From contig NZ_CP129382.1 in assembly GCF_030435705.1 (NCBI RefSeq), positions 3,528,501 to 3,592,500 on the forward strand: 64,000 nt of DNA, given 5' to 3'. A program made the translations under genes and the position numbers. The stretch is from Rhizobium sp. SSA_523. GTDB taxonomy: Bacteria > Pseudomonadota > Alphaproteobacteria > Rhizobiales > Rhizobiaceae. The notes under the pieces are model-generated. The model ran no database searches. It was not told where the DNA came from and was given only the letters and a program-made list of their open reading frames with translations. This document shows positions 25,226 to 34,283 of the stretch, piece by piece (the stretch's first letter is position 1; the number at the start of each line of letters is the position of its first letter).

Positions 25226-26137
25226 ATGCCCATCCGCCACATCACGCGACGCGCCCTGTGTGTTGCCGGTCTTCTTCTTGCCGCAAGCCATGCCCTGGCG
25301 ATGGACGTCGAGACCTATGCAGGAAAGGTCGAAATCGACACGCCGCCGAAGAAGGTCGCCGTTTTCGACATTGCCGCGCTCGACACGCTGCTTGCCATCG
25401 GTGTGACGCCGGCCGGTGTGCCGAAGACCCTCTATCTTCCGGAACTCGCCGGCGTGGCGGAGAAGGCGGAGATCGTCGGCGATATCTTCGAGCCCGATCT
25501 GGAGGCGCTGAGCGCGCTTTCGCCCGATCTCATCATCGTCGGCGGCCGCTCCTCGGGCAAGGAGAAGCAGACCAGCCGGATCGCCCCCTCGCTGGACATG
25601 ACGATGGACGGCGTCGATGTGATCGACCAGGCGAGACGGCGTGCCATCACCTATGGCGAGCTCTTCGGGCGCCAGGACGCGGCAAGACAGGCGGTGGAAC
25701 GGTTCGATTCTTCCCTCGATCGTGCCCGAAAGTCCGTTCAGGGCAAGGGCAGGGGGCTGATCGTCATGACCAACGGCCCCAAGGTTTCGGCCTATGGCAG
25801 CGAATCGCGCTTCGGCTGGGTGCACAAGGCCCTTGGTCTTCCGCCGGCCGTCGAGCAGATGCAGGCCGCCACGCATGGCGAGCCGGTCTCGTTTGAATTC
25901 ATCCGCAAGGCCGATCCCGACTGGCTGCTGGTGCTGGACCGCGCGGCGGCCATCGGTGCCAGCGACCAGAATGCCCGGGCGACGCTCGATAATGCGCTGG
26001 TCGCCGAGACGAAAGCCTGGAAAAGCGGCAGGGTCATCTATCTTCCCGCGGCCGATTTCTATATTGCCGCCGGCGGCCTGCAGGCCACCCAACGGGTGCT
26101 TTCCGCCATCGAGTCCGCCTTTTCCGCCCATCCGTGA
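25226..26137 (+). CDS. Siderophore ABC transporter substrate-binding protein (FatB/YclQ type)
   Basis: A 303-residue periplasmic protein with a signal peptide (to about residue 22, SHALA). The type III binding-protein fold contains KKVAVFDIAALDTLLAIGV, FEPDLEALSALSPDLIIVG and VLDRAAAIG, typical of the catecholate/petrobactin group FatB-CeuE-VctP-YclQ. ATG 25226 starts the signal peptide; an upstream in-frame TTG is not favoured. The stop overlaps the permease start. Confidence 0.85.
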   Translation: MPIRHITRRALCVAGLLLAASHALAMDVETYAGKVEIDTPPKKVAVFDIAALDTLLAIGVTPAGVPKTLYLPELAGVAEKAEIVGDIFEPDLEALSALSPDLIIVGGRSSGKEKQTSRIAPSLDMTMDGVDVIDQARRRAITYGELFGRQDAARQAVERFDSSLDRARKSVQGKGRGLIVMTNGPKVSAYGSESRFGWVHKALGLPPAVEQMQAATHGEPVSFEFIRKADPDWLLVLDRAAAIGASDQNARATLDNALVAETKAWKSGRVIYLPAADFYIAAGGLQATQRVLSAIESAFSAHP

Positions 26138-27114
26138 TGACCGGAACCGCCGCGCACGCACAGTCCCGCATGATGAAAGGCGCCGGGCTATGCCTGGCGC
26201 TTCTCGTCATCGCCAGTCTGGCCATCGGTGTGGAAGACCTGTCGCTTTCCGGCGCCGGAGACCGGCTGCCGCTGCTCGACCTTCTGTCGATCAGCCGGAT
26301 GCCGCGCACGCTGGCAGCGGTGCTGACAGGCGCCGGCCTCGCGGTTGCCGGGCAGATCATGCAGACGCTGACGCGCAACCGCTTCGTCGAACCTTCGACC
26401 GCCGGCACGGCGCAGAGCGCCGCGCTCGGCATCCTCATCGTGACGCTTTTCCTGCCTTCGGCGGGGATCGGCCTGAAGGCGCTGGTCGCCAGCGGCTGCG
26501 CTCTGGCCGGCACGGCGCTCTTCCTATCGACGGCCCACCGTCTGCCGCCGGAACAGCCGCATCTGGTGCCCCTGTTCGGGCTCGTCTATGGCGGCGTGGT
26601 CGGCGCAGCGGTCACCTATGTCGCCTGGCAGAACGATCTCCTGCAATATCTGGACATCTGGATGAACGGCGAATTCTCCGGCGTGCTGCGGGGACGCTAT
26701 GAATTGCTGTTCTTCTGCGTCCTCCTGATCGCAGCCGCCCTGCTTGCCGCCGACCGGCTGACCATCATGGCGCTGGGCGAGGGCCAGGCAACGAGCCTTG
26801 GCATCGATTATCGGCGGATGACGCAGATCGGCCTTGTGCTGGTATCGGTCATGTCGGCGCTTTCGGTCGTGGTGGTTGGCCTCGTGCCCTTTGTCGGGCT
26901 GGTGGTGCCGAACCTGGTCTCGCGCATCTTCGGCGACAATCTGCGCGGCACGCTGCCTCTGGTGGCCCTGTGTGGCGCGATCCTTGTCCTGAGCGCGGAT
27001 ATTGTGGGGCGCCTTATCCGCTTTCCCTACGAGATCCCGGTTGGAACCGTGCTCGGGGTCGTCGGTCCTTTCGTCTTCCTCTGGCTGATCCTGCAGGAGC
27101 GGCGCAATGCGTGA
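26134..27114 (+). CDS. Siderophore ABC permease 1 (FecCD family)
   Basis: A 326-residue polytopic permease of the FecCD/BtuC family: RMPRTLAAVLTGAGLAVAGQIMQTLTRN near the N-terminus and GLVPFVGLVVPNLVSR in the core. It starts at GTG 26134, overlapping the binding-protein stop, or ATG 26137. It overlaps the second permease by 8 bp. It pairs with it to form the heterodimeric channel. Confidence 0.9.
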   Translation: MMTGTAAHAQSRMMKGAGLCLALLVIASLAIGVEDLSLSGAGDRLPLLDLLSISRMPRTLAAVLTGAGLAVAGQIMQTLTRNRFVEPSTAGTAQSAALGILIVTLFLPSAGIGLKALVASGCALAGTALFLSTAHRLPPEQPHLVPLFGLVYGGVVGAAVTYVAWQNDLLQYLDIWMNGEFSGVLRGRYELLFFCVLLIAAALLAADRLTIMALGEGQATSLGIDYRRMTQIGLVLVSVMSALSVVVVGLVPFVGLVVPNLVSRIFGDNLRGTLPLVALCGAILVLSADIVGRLIRFPYEIPVGTVLGVVGPFVFLWLILQERRNA

Positions 27115-28051
27115 CCGGCTGATACTGGCCGGGCTGATCGCGCTCGCGGCGGCCGCCATCCTCGCTTTCCTGACGGTGAACCTGCGCGGTCACCTCGCCT
27201 TCGCGCTCGAATTGCGAGGTGTCCGGCTGGCCGCCCTGATGACGGTCGCTCTGGCGATCGGGCTCTCCACCGTCGTGTTCCAGACGATCACCGGCAACCG
27301 CATCCTGACCCCGTCGATCATGGGTCTCGACGCGCTCTACCAGTTCGGTCAGACGGGCCTCGTCTTCACGCTGGGCGGGCTCGGCTATGTGTCGCTCTCG
27401 CCGCAGCTGAAATTTACCGTCGGCGCGGCCGCCCTGATGCTGCTGGCCATCCTCATTCTCTGGCCGGCGCTGAAGAGGCGGATGGATCTCTCCCTGATGC
27501 TGCTCGCCGGTATCGTCATCGGCGGCCTGTTCCGCAGCCTCACCAACCTGCTCGCCCGGCTCATCGATCCGCAGGAATTTGCCGTGGCGCAGCGCGCCAT
27601 GGTGGCCAATTTCGCAGCGCCCCATACCGATCTCCTCCTCATCGCTGCGGCGGTGACACTTGTCGTCGGCGGCTTCCTGTTTGTCCGGCGCCACCAGCTC
27701 GATGTCGTGGCGCTGGGCCAGGATTCGGCGATCGCGCTCGGCATCGACTGGAACCGTGTGGTGATGATCCACCTCCTCTGCGTGTCCCTGCTGGTCGCGG
27801 TCTCCACAGCACTCGTCGGTCCGGTCACCTTCTTCGGCCTGCTGATCGCGGCGCTGGCCGAGCGGCTGACGCCGTCGCGCCGGCATGCGCGGATATTCCT
27901 GGTTGCCTTCCTGTGCGGCGTCATCGTGCTGGTCGGCGGACAGACCTTGCTGCAGCATGGTCTGGGCCAGGCCTCCACGCTGTCCGTCGTCGTCGATTTC
28001 ATCGGCGGCCTGGTCTTCATCCTGCTTCTGTTTGGAAGGCACCGCCGATGA
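27107..28051 (+). CDS. Siderophore ABC permease 2 (FecCD family)
   Basis: A 314-residue FecCD-type permease with about nine hydrophobic segments. GLSTVVFQTITGNRILTPSI and VGPVTFFGLLIAALAER are the characteristic stretches. It overlaps the first permease by 8 bp and the ATPase by 4 bp, so the four ABC genes are translationally coupled. Confidence 0.9.
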   Translation: MRDRLILAGLIALAAAAILAFLTVNLRGHLAFALELRGVRLAALMTVALAIGLSTVVFQTITGNRILTPSIMGLDALYQFGQTGLVFTLGGLGYVSLSPQLKFTVGAAALMLLAILILWPALKRRMDLSLMLLAGIVIGGLFRSLTNLLARLIDPQEFAVAQRAMVANFAAPHTDLLLIAAAVTLVVGGFLFVRRHQLDVVALGQDSAIALGIDWNRVVMIHLLCVSLLVAVSTALVGPVTFFGLLIAALAERLTPSRRHARIFLVAFLCGVIVLVGGQTLLQHGLGQASTLSVVVDFIGGLVFILLLFGRHRR

Positions 28052-28869
28052 TCGAGGTCAAATCCTTAAGTCTGGAGCGCCAGGGACAGCGCGTGCTGGA
28101 CAAGATCGATCTGACGCTGCCGAGAGGCGGCATCACCGCGCTGGTGGGGCCGAACGGCGCCGGCAAATCGACGCTTCTGGCGCTGATGGCCCGGCTTCTG
28201 CCGCTCGAGACCGGCACGGTCACCATAGACGGTCTCGATATTGCCGCAACGCCGGGGCGGCTACTGGCGAAGAAGATCGCCATTCTGCGGCAGGAGAGCG
28301 GTCCGCCGCCGCGCGTCAGCATACGCGAAATGGTCGGCTTCGGGCGCTTCCCGCACAGCGGCGGCCGGATGACGGCGGAGGACCGCGCGGCTGTCGAGGA
28401 GGCGCTGTCCCGTTTCGAACTGCAGGACCTGGCGGCGCGGTCTCTCGACCGGCTCTCCGGCGGCCAGCGCCAGCGGGTGATGGTGGCGATGACCTATTGT
28501 CAGGGCACGGATTACATCCTGCTCGACGAGCCCCTGAACAATCTCGACATGTATCATGCCCGGCGCCTGATGATCGAATTGCGGCGCCTTGCCGACCAGA
28601 CGGGGCGCACCATCATCATCGTCCTGCACGATATCAACCATGCCTCTGCCAGCGCCGACAGGATTGTCGCGATGAAGGACGGCCGCATCCTTGCCGATGG
28701 GCCGCCCGGGGAGATCATGCGTACAAAGATCCTGCAGGCGATCTATGGTTTTGCCGTGCCCGTCATCTCGGCGGGCGGCCTGCAGCTTGCTCTGCACTAT
28801 GCGCCGGCCAGAGACGGCCAGCCAGACGGCCAGCCGGACAGCCAGCCGGAAGAGGCCCCGCCGACCTGA
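28048..28869 (+). CDS. Siderophore ABC transporter ATP-binding protein
   Basis: A 273-residue ATPase with Walker A GPNGAGKST, signature LSGGQRQR, Walker B YILLDEP and switch VLHDINH. It starts at ATG 28048 inside the permease stop. The last 25 residues carry a DGQP-type repeat tail not expected in the family. It completes the FecI-FecR-receptor-ABC iron-uptake locus. Confidence 0.92.
   Translation: MIEVKSLSLERQGQRVLDKIDLTLPRGGITALVGPNGAGKSTLLALMARLLPLETGTVTIDGLDIAATPGRLLAKKIAILRQESGPPPRVSIREMVGFGRFPHSGGRMTAEDRAAVEEALSRFELQDLAARSLDRLSGGQRQRVMVAMTYCQGTDYILLDEPLNNLDMYHARRLMIELRRLADQTGRTIIIVLHDINHASASADRIVAMKDGRILADGPPGEIMRTKILQAIYGFAVPVISAGGLQLALHYAPARDGQPDGQPDSQPEEAPPT
28813..28848 (+). repeat. 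12-nt in-frame tandem repeat, three copies, at the ATPase C-terminus
   Basis: GACGGCCAGCCA, GACGGCCAGCCG and GACAGCCAGCCG encode DGQP-DGQP-DSQP in the last residues of the ATPase. Confidence 0.9.
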
Positions 28870-28888
28870 CGCGGCTTGGGAGATAATC

Positions 28889-28912
28889 CTGAAGGCGCGT
28901 TCGCGCCGTCAG
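28889..28912. terminator. Stem-loop between convergent genes
   Basis: CTGA-A-GGCGCG pairs with CGCGCC-G-TCAG around a 2-nt center (28889-28912), between the ATPase stop and the stop of the minus-strand secreted protein. T-richness is weak on both sides. Confidence 0.5.
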
Positions 28913-29331
28913 GGCTTCTGCCTGTAGAAGATCATGCCGCCATGATGCAGCGTATCTTCATCGACAAAGGTGCCGTCGGCGGTAAAGCCTGTATCGTCCC
29001 AGTAGTCGATATGCTCGCCGCTCACTTCATATCGGCCCTGATAGGCGCTCTGCCGCGTGCCCCGCGCCTCGTCATAGCGCCCGTTGGGCAGGAGCTCCTG
29101 GCGGATCCGGCCATCGCCGGTGACCCACATTCCCACATAACGGCCAATATCACGGCCATCACTGCGCCCATCCTGGGGTGGCGCACCGGACTTCTTCTGC
29201 AGGTCGACCTGCGTGGTTTTCTGCTGCGGCATGGCGTCCTCCGCTTTGACACTGGTGGGGGCCACCGTGCCGAGCGATGCGGCAGCAGTGGCGATGACGG
29301 CGGCAATATGCGAGCTCACCGGTCTGGTCAT
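28909..29331 (-). CDS. Secreted Atu4866-domain protein
   Basis: A 140-residue protein with a signal peptide (to about residue 32) followed by a domain containing YVGMWVTGDGRIRQELLPN, GRYEVSGEHIDYWDDTGF and DTLHHGG. This matches the Atu4866 family named from Agrobacterium, a small beta-barrel of unknown function. The ATG at 29331 begins the signal peptide. The next gene upstream on this strand is an SDR (31 bp), as often seen for this family. Confidence 0.75.
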   Translation of the reverse strand: MTRPVSSHIAAVIATAAASLGTVAPTSVKAEDAMPQQKTTQVDLQKKSGAPPQDGRSDGRDIGRYVGMWVTGDGRIRQELLPNGRYDEARGTRQSAYQGRYEVSGEHIDYWDDTGFTADGTFVDEDTLHHGGMIFYRQKP

Positions 29332-29362
29332 GGCTGGCTCCCTTTCTGAAAGATTTGGCGGT

Positions 29363-30085
29363 TCAGAAGGCGGCGCGCGTCGGGCGCACCACGATCTCGT
29401 TGACATCGACATCCTCCGGCTGCTCGATTGCAAAGCGCACGGCCCGTCCGATGGCATCGGGCGTCAAGGCGATGGCGCGGTAGGATTTCATCGCTTCGAT
29501 GGCGGTCTTGTCGGTGATCGTCTCCGCAAGCTCGCTCTCCACGACACCTGGATGGATGCAGGTGACGCGCAGGCGGTCGTTTTCCTGGCGAAGGCCATCA
29601 GAAATCGCCCGGACCGCATATTTGGTGGCGCAGTACACGGCCGCAGTCGGAGAGACAGTCAGCGCGCCGACCGAGGCAATGTTGATGATCTGACCCGAGC
29701 CGCGCTCGGTCATGTCCTGCAATACGGCCGCAATACCATAGAGCACGCCCTTGATGTTGACATCGACCATCCTGTCCCATTCCTCGACCTTCAGCGAGGC
29801 CATCGGCGACAGCGGCATGACGCCGGCATTGTTGATCAGGACATCGATCCGGCCATAGGCCTCCCGCGCAGCATCCGCAAAGCGTGCCATGTCGGCGCGG
29901 TCGGTGACGTCCAGCTTGCGGACCATGACGGTGCCGCCGGCTGCGCGGATTTCCTCGGCCACGGCGTTCAGCCGGTCCAGGCGCCTGGCGCCCAGCACCA
30001 GAGTGGCGCCGGTCTTGGCCAGTTCGTGCGCGATGCCGACGCCGATCCCGCTCGATGCGCCGGTGATGAGAATGACCTTGTTCAT
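29363..30085 (-). CDS. SDR family oxidoreductase
   Basis: A 240-residue classical short-chain dehydrogenase: TGASSGIG cofactor motif, NNAG, catalytic Ser in NIASVG and YCATKYA (Tyr/Lys). The basic GARRLDR after the first motif suggests NADP(H). It forms a probable operon with the secreted Atu4866 protein and is divergent from a LysR gene (110 bp). Its C-terminus resembles the truncated SDR at 42212. The substrate is unknown. Confidence 0.88.
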   Translation of the reverse strand: MNKVILITGASSGIGVGIAHELAKTGATLVLGARRLDRLNAVAEEIRAAGGTVMVRKLDVTDRADMARFADAAREAYGRIDVLINNAGVMPLSPMASLKVEEWDRMVDVNIKGVLYGIAAVLQDMTERGSGQIINIASVGALTVSPTAAVYCATKYAVRAISDGLRQENDRLRVTCIHPGVVESELAETITDKTAIEAMKSYRAIALTPDAIGRAVRFAIEQPEDVDVNEIVVRPTRAAF

Positions 30086-30195
30086 TTTGCGTCTCCTCTT
30101 GTTCCCGCTTCATTGCGGTTGAACGGAAGATAGGCAAAAGGCATTGTTGCGATAAGCCATCCATTGATTCACTCGATGTTTAGGAAATCTAACCA

Positions 30196-31095
30196 ATGTC
30201 GCCGGACTATAATGCGCTTGCCGTTTTCGCCTTGGTCGCCGAGGAAAAGAGTTTCCGCGCCGCCGCCGATCGTCTGGGCGTGACCCGCTCCGCCGTCAGC
30301 CAGACCATGCGCAGGCTCGAAGAAACGCTCGGCATCGCCCTTGTCAGCCGCACCACCCGCAGCGTGGCGCTGACGGAAGCGGGCGAGCGGCTTTATGCGG
30401 AAGCGGCGCCGTGCCTGCGGGACATGCAGGCGGCGATGGATGCCGCGGCCAGTCTTCGCGACCGTCCGCGGGGCAGGCTCACCCTGGCCGTGTCGTCGAT
30501 CGCCGAAAGCTTCCTGTCGGGGCCGTTGCTGGCCTCCTTCCTCGACGACAATCCGGAGGTCAAGCTGCATGTGACCGTGACCGACGAGGAATTCGATATC
30601 GTCGCGGAAGGCTATGATGCGGGGGTGCGGCTGGGAGAGGTCATTGCACAGGATATGATTGCGGTGCCGGTGTCCGGGCCGCAACGCCAGCTGGCCGTGG
30701 CGTCTCCGGCCTATCTTGAGCGGCTCGGCATGCCCGCCCATCCCAGCGAGCTTGCCGGCCGCCGCTGCATCGGATGGCGGCGAACGGCCGGTGTGGCGCC
30801 CTATCGCTGGGAATTCGAGGAGGAGGGGCGGGAATTCGCCGTGGCGGTGGACGATACGATCACCACGACCGATATGGCCCTGATGATCAAGCTGGCGGCT
30901 GCGGGCGCTGGTATCAGTTTCGGCATGGAGGACAGTTTCCGGCCGGCAATCGCCCGCGGCGAACTCGTTCCCGTCCTGGAAGCCTTCTGTCCGCCTTTTC
31001 CCGGCTTCTATCTCTACTATCCGAGCCGACGCAATATGGCGCCGAAACTGAAGGCGCTCGTCGAGCATGTGCGCCGGCATGCGCCGAAGGCGTGA
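30196..31095 (+). CDS. LysR family transcriptional regulator
   Basis: A 299-residue LTTR with an N-terminal winged helix-turn-helix (VAEEKSFRAAADRLGVTRSAVSQTMRRLEE) and a C-terminal effector-binding domain. It is divergent from the SDR at 29363-30085, so that SDR operon is its probable target. The shared 110-bp region should hold the LysR box. Confidence 0.9.
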   Translation: MSPDYNALAVFALVAEEKSFRAAADRLGVTRSAVSQTMRRLEETLGIALVSRTTRSVALTEAGERLYAEAAPCLRDMQAAMDAAASLRDRPRGRLTLAVSSIAESFLSGPLLASFLDDNPEVKLHVTVTDEEFDIVAEGYDAGVRLGEVIAQDMIAVPVSGPQRQLAVASPAYLERLGMPAHPSELAGRRCIGWRRTAGVAPYRWEFEEEGREFAVAVDDTITTTDMALMIKLAAAGAGISFGMEDSFRPAIARGELVPVLEAFCPPFPGFYLYYPSRRNMAPKLKALVEHVRRHAPKA

Positions 31096-31163
31096 ACGGA
31101 TCGGGACCCGTCCGAACCTGCGGCCTTGTCGATGCGCATGCCCCACGCCCAGGTTCCGTTCTC

Positions 31164-31189
31164 GGCCCCGCCCTCAGGCCCCGCCCTCA
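31164..31189 (+). repeat. 13-nt tandem duplication at a gene end
   Basis: GGCCCCGCCCTCA occurs twice in tandem (31164-31176, 31177-31189), running into the stop codon region of the minus-strand NmrA-like gene. Confidence 0.8.
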
Positions 31190-32056
31190 GGCCGAAGCGA
31201 GAGTCTCTTCGACGAAACCGCGATAGCTGCGCAGCGGACGGCCGAGGAGCCTTGTCAGGCGGTCTGCATCGCCAGCCTCCGGCAGCATGCCGTCGGTGAG
31301 GAAACGCTCCCCCATCATGCGCATGTCATAGGCCATCCATGGCGGCATGAACTGCTTGAGGTTGGTCTCGAAAGCCTGCGTGTCGTCGCCGGCATACTGG
31401 ATCTGGCGGCCAAGGCCATCCGTCCAGATCCCGGCAATCTGCGCGCCCGTCAGGCTGTCCGGACCGACGAGATTGATGCGGTCGATGGGCAGCGGCTCCG
31501 GCGATTGCTCGCGGCGCAGCAGTTCCAGCGCCGCGATCTCGGCAATGTCGCGCACGTCGATCATCGCCAGTCCCTTATTGCCGACCGGCATGGGGTAGAC
31601 GCCATAGGCGGTGATGGTGTCCTTGATCATCAGGTCGTTCTGAATGAAATAGGCCGGGCGCAGAATGGTCGCCTTCATTCCCATCTGCTCGATCATCCGC
31701 TCCACGGCGAACTTGCCGGCAAAATGGGGAACGTTGACATAGACATCGGCGTGGATCACCGAGAGATAGACGATCCGCTCGATGCCGGCGGCCCGCGCGA
31801 GGTTCAGGGCAACGAGAGCCTGGGTGAATTCGTCAGGCACCACGGCGTTCAGCAGAAACAGGGTGGAAACGCCATCCAGGGCGCGACGGAGCGATTCGAT
31901 ATCGAGAAAGTCTCCTTCGGCAAGGCTGACGCCTGCCGGAAAGCGGGCTTTGGAGGGATCGCGGACAAGGGCGCGCACATCGGCCCCATGGGCGACGAGA
32001 TGCTGAACGACCTGGCTGCCGATATTGCCGGTGGCGCCGGTAACGAGAATGGTCAT
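31187..32056 (-). CDS. NmrA-like NAD(P)-binding atypical SDR
   Basis: A 289-residue protein with TGATGNIGSQVVQHL at the N-terminus and no Tyr-x3-Lys pair, as in the NmrA/HSCARG and quinone oxidoreductase QorB-type group. It is divergent from the LysR gene at 32170 (113 bp), its probable regulator. It may be a redox sensor or NADPH:quinone reductase. Confidence 0.83.
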   Translation of the reverse strand: MTILVTGATGNIGSQVVQHLVAHGADVRALVRDPSKARFPAGVSLAEGDFLDIESLRRALDGVSTLFLLNAVVPDEFTQALVALNLARAAGIERIVYLSVIHADVYVNVPHFAGKFAVERMIEQMGMKATILRPAYFIQNDLMIKDTITAYGVYPMPVGNKGLAMIDVRDIAEIAALELLRREQSPEPLPIDRINLVGPDSLTGAQIAGIWTDGLGRQIQYAGDDTQAFETNLKQFMPPWMAYDMRMMGERFLTDGMLPEAGDADRLTRLLGRPLRSYRGFVEETLASA

Positions 32057-32169
32057 GAGATTGTCTCCGGGTGAGGTTGAGCTTGCTTGACACCCGGATC
32101 ATGCCCGGTCCAATCTCGATCCAATAGCCCGCAAATCTGGACGTGGCGTCTCACAGGTGGAACAGCAGC

Positions 32170-33063
32170 ATGGATCTCCTCGCTTTGGCGGACTTCAACC
32201 TGGTGGCGCGCCATGGCGGGTTCGGTAAGGCCGCACGGGCCTCTGGCCGCCCCAAGGCAACCCTGTCCCGTCGGGTTGCGGACCTCGAGGCGGCGCTCAA
32301 TCTCCGGCTCTTCGAACGCGGTGGGCGGGATCTGAAGCTGACGCAGGAGGGGCGCGCCTTGCATGAGCGGACGGCCGCTCTGCTGACGGAACTCGATGAA
32401 ACGGCCGCCTCCATCGCCTCCGGCGGCGAAAGACCGCGCGGCCGCCTGCGCATCAGCGCGCCGCTGCTGGTCTCGCAGACTGCCATGGGCCGCATCGCGG
32501 CTGGCTTCGTGCACATCTATCCGGAGATCCGGCTCCAGATCACCACCGAGGATCGCCCGGTCGACATGATCGAGGAGGGGTATGATCTGGTCATCCGGGT
32601 GAACCCGCATCCGGACGACACGCTTGTCGGGCGCCCCTTCCTGCGTGACCGGCTGGTTGTGGTGGCAAGTCCGGATCTTGCCCGGCCAGTGGCGGATCGC
32701 CCGGTCGCCGCTGTCGTCCGGGAGGCGAGAAGCCCTTTCGAAACCTGGCAGATGCGCGGCACTGACGGTCCTGTCGAGATCACCGTGGAGCCGGTGCTTG
32801 CGCTGTCCTCGCTCATCATGGTGCGGGATGCCGTGCGCGCCGGAACCGGCGTCGCCCGCCTGCCGATATCGCTGGTCAGCCACGATCTCGCGCAGGGCAG
32901 TCTGCAGCATTGGGGCGATGTCGAGGGATCGGATATTGCCCTCTGGGCGCTCTATCCCTCGCGCCGGCTGCTGAGTGCCCGCGTCAAGGCCTTTCTGGAG
33001 TATCTCAAGCAGGTCTTTCCAAACGGGACGCCCGACGAGCTTGCCGCCTTTATCGGCCCATAA
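32170..33063 (+). CDS. LysR family transcriptional regulator
   Basis: A 297-residue LTTR of the CrgA/AaeR-like group. The helix-turn-helix is RHGGFGKAARASGRPKATLSRRVADLE. ATG 32170 is used because the family begins MDLLALADF here; an in-frame GTG lies 9 codons upstream. It is divergent from the NmrA-like gene and likely controls it. Confidence 0.9.
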   Translation: MDLLALADFNLVARHGGFGKAARASGRPKATLSRRVADLEAALNLRLFERGGRDLKLTQEGRALHERTAALLTELDETAASIASGGERPRGRLRISAPLLVSQTAMGRIAAGFVHIYPEIRLQITTEDRPVDMIEEGYDLVIRVNPHPDDTLVGRPFLRDRLVVVASPDLARPVADRPVAAVVREARSPFETWQMRGTDGPVEITVEPVLALSSLIMVRDAVRAGTGVARLPISLVSHDLAQGSLQHWGDVEGSDIALWALYPSRRLLSARVKAFLEYLKQVFPNGTPDELAAFIGP

Positions 33064-33097
33064 GCGGGAGCATCGAGCCTCGGCATTCCCGCCGCCC

Positions 33098-34030
33098 TTA
33101 GCGGGCGGAGGCGGCAAGAGGCGCATCCAGCAGCAGGGAACGGTGGGCCGCAGCGCCTGCGAGATTGCCATCCCCCACCGCAAGCGCCAGCGAGGCCATG
33201 GGTCTTGCCGCGTCGCCGCAGGCGAAGATACCCTGCCGACTCGTCTCCTTCATCGGATCGGTCTTGATGATGGCGCCGAGCGGCCCGCTCTCCATGTCAA
33301 GGCCGAGCTGCTGCGGAAGGCCGTTTGCGATGTCGATCCGGGCAAGCGCGAACAGGCCCGAAAAGGACAGGCTGCGCCCGTCGGCGAGCCGGATATCGGC
33401 ATGGCCGGTAATCGCATCCACCCGCTCTCTTTCAATGGCGACGCCGCGCGCGGCAAGCGCTGCAAGCTGATCGGCATCCGGCTCGAAGGCCTGATTGAGA
33501 AGGAGCGTGGTCTCGCCCCAATCCGGCAGCATCAGCGCGTGGTGCATGGAAAGCTCGGAACCGGCAAGCACTCCGATCCTGCCCTGATCAAGTTCGTAGC
33601 CATGGCAATAGGGGCAGTGAAACACGCTTTTGCCCCATCTCTCGCCCAGCCCTTCGATCTCGGGAAGCCTGTCCGTAACGCCGAAAGCCAGGATCAGTCG
33701 GCGGCCATGATGGGTCACGCCATTGGCAATGACATCGAAACCGCCGGGGGGCGACACGGCGTTCTCGGCTGGCCTTGCGCTCTTCGCCCGGCCTGAAAGC
33801 CAGCTGACGGTCGGATACTGCAGGACCTGCGCGCGGGCTTTCGCCGCAATTTCGGCCGGATCGATCCCGTCCTGCGTGAGGAAGCCATGCGACCGGGCAG
33901 CGAAGCGGTTGCGCCGCAGCCCTTCGTCGATAACAAGCACCCGCCGCCGGGCACGGCCCAGCTGCAGGGCGGCGGACAGACCCGCATAGCTGCCTCCGAT
34001 AATGATGACGTCGAACATAGTCTCGCTCAT
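33098..34030 (-). CDS. Thioredoxin reductase-like NAD(P)/FAD oxidoreductase
   Basis: A 310-residue flavoprotein with GGSYAGLSAALQLGRARR at the N-terminus, the redox pair CPYC in FHCPYCHGYE, and GDAARPMASLALAVGDG at the end. It resembles the class of TrxR-like proteins in which CPYC replaces CATC, often found beside Rrf2 or other regulators. It is divergent from the Rrf2 gene at 34284, its probable controller. Confidence 0.85.
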   Translation of the reverse strand: MSETMFDVIIIGGSYAGLSAALQLGRARRRVLVIDEGLRRNRFAARSHGFLTQDGIDPAEIAAKARAQVLQYPTVSWLSGRAKSARPAENAVSPPGGFDVIANGVTHHGRRLILAFGVTDRLPEIEGLGERWGKSVFHCPYCHGYELDQGRIGVLAGSELSMHHALMLPDWGETTLLLNQAFEPDADQLAALAARGVAIERERVDAITGHADIRLADGRSLSFSGLFALARIDIANGLPQQLGLDMESGPLGAIIKTDPMKETSRQGIFACGDAARPMASLALAVGDGNLAGAAAHRSLLLDAPLAASAR

Positions 34031-34283
34031 GCCGGCTCCTTGTCTTCAATCTTGATTTCTCGCAACAGCATAAGTGACATGAGTGCGTAACGTCAACACT
34101 CAAGATACTCCATTTGTGTCGTGACCGGATTTCTGCTATGTCTCGCACCAGGCAGGGAAGTGGTCTAGGGTTGGTCAGCCCGTCGTCCGCAGGGTGGGCG
34201 CGCCTGACGGAAGGGCAAGATCATCGGGCGGCTGACTGTCGGCGCCGGGGATGCTCCAGCATCGCAAAACAGGGAAATCATCC
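34031..34283. promoter_or_regulatory. Divergent region between the TrxR-like and Rrf2 genes
   Basis: 253 bp holding both promoters. GAGTG (34081-34085) and CACTC (34097-34101) form an inverted repeat with an 11-bp spacer, a candidate operator. I saw no unambiguous -35/-10 pair. Confidence 0.4.

Noticed and set aside
24011..26161. 716-codon minus-strand frame opposite the TonB receptor and siderophore binding protein
   Set aside because: Antisense shadow in GC-rich DNA. The plus-strand proteins are strongly supported.
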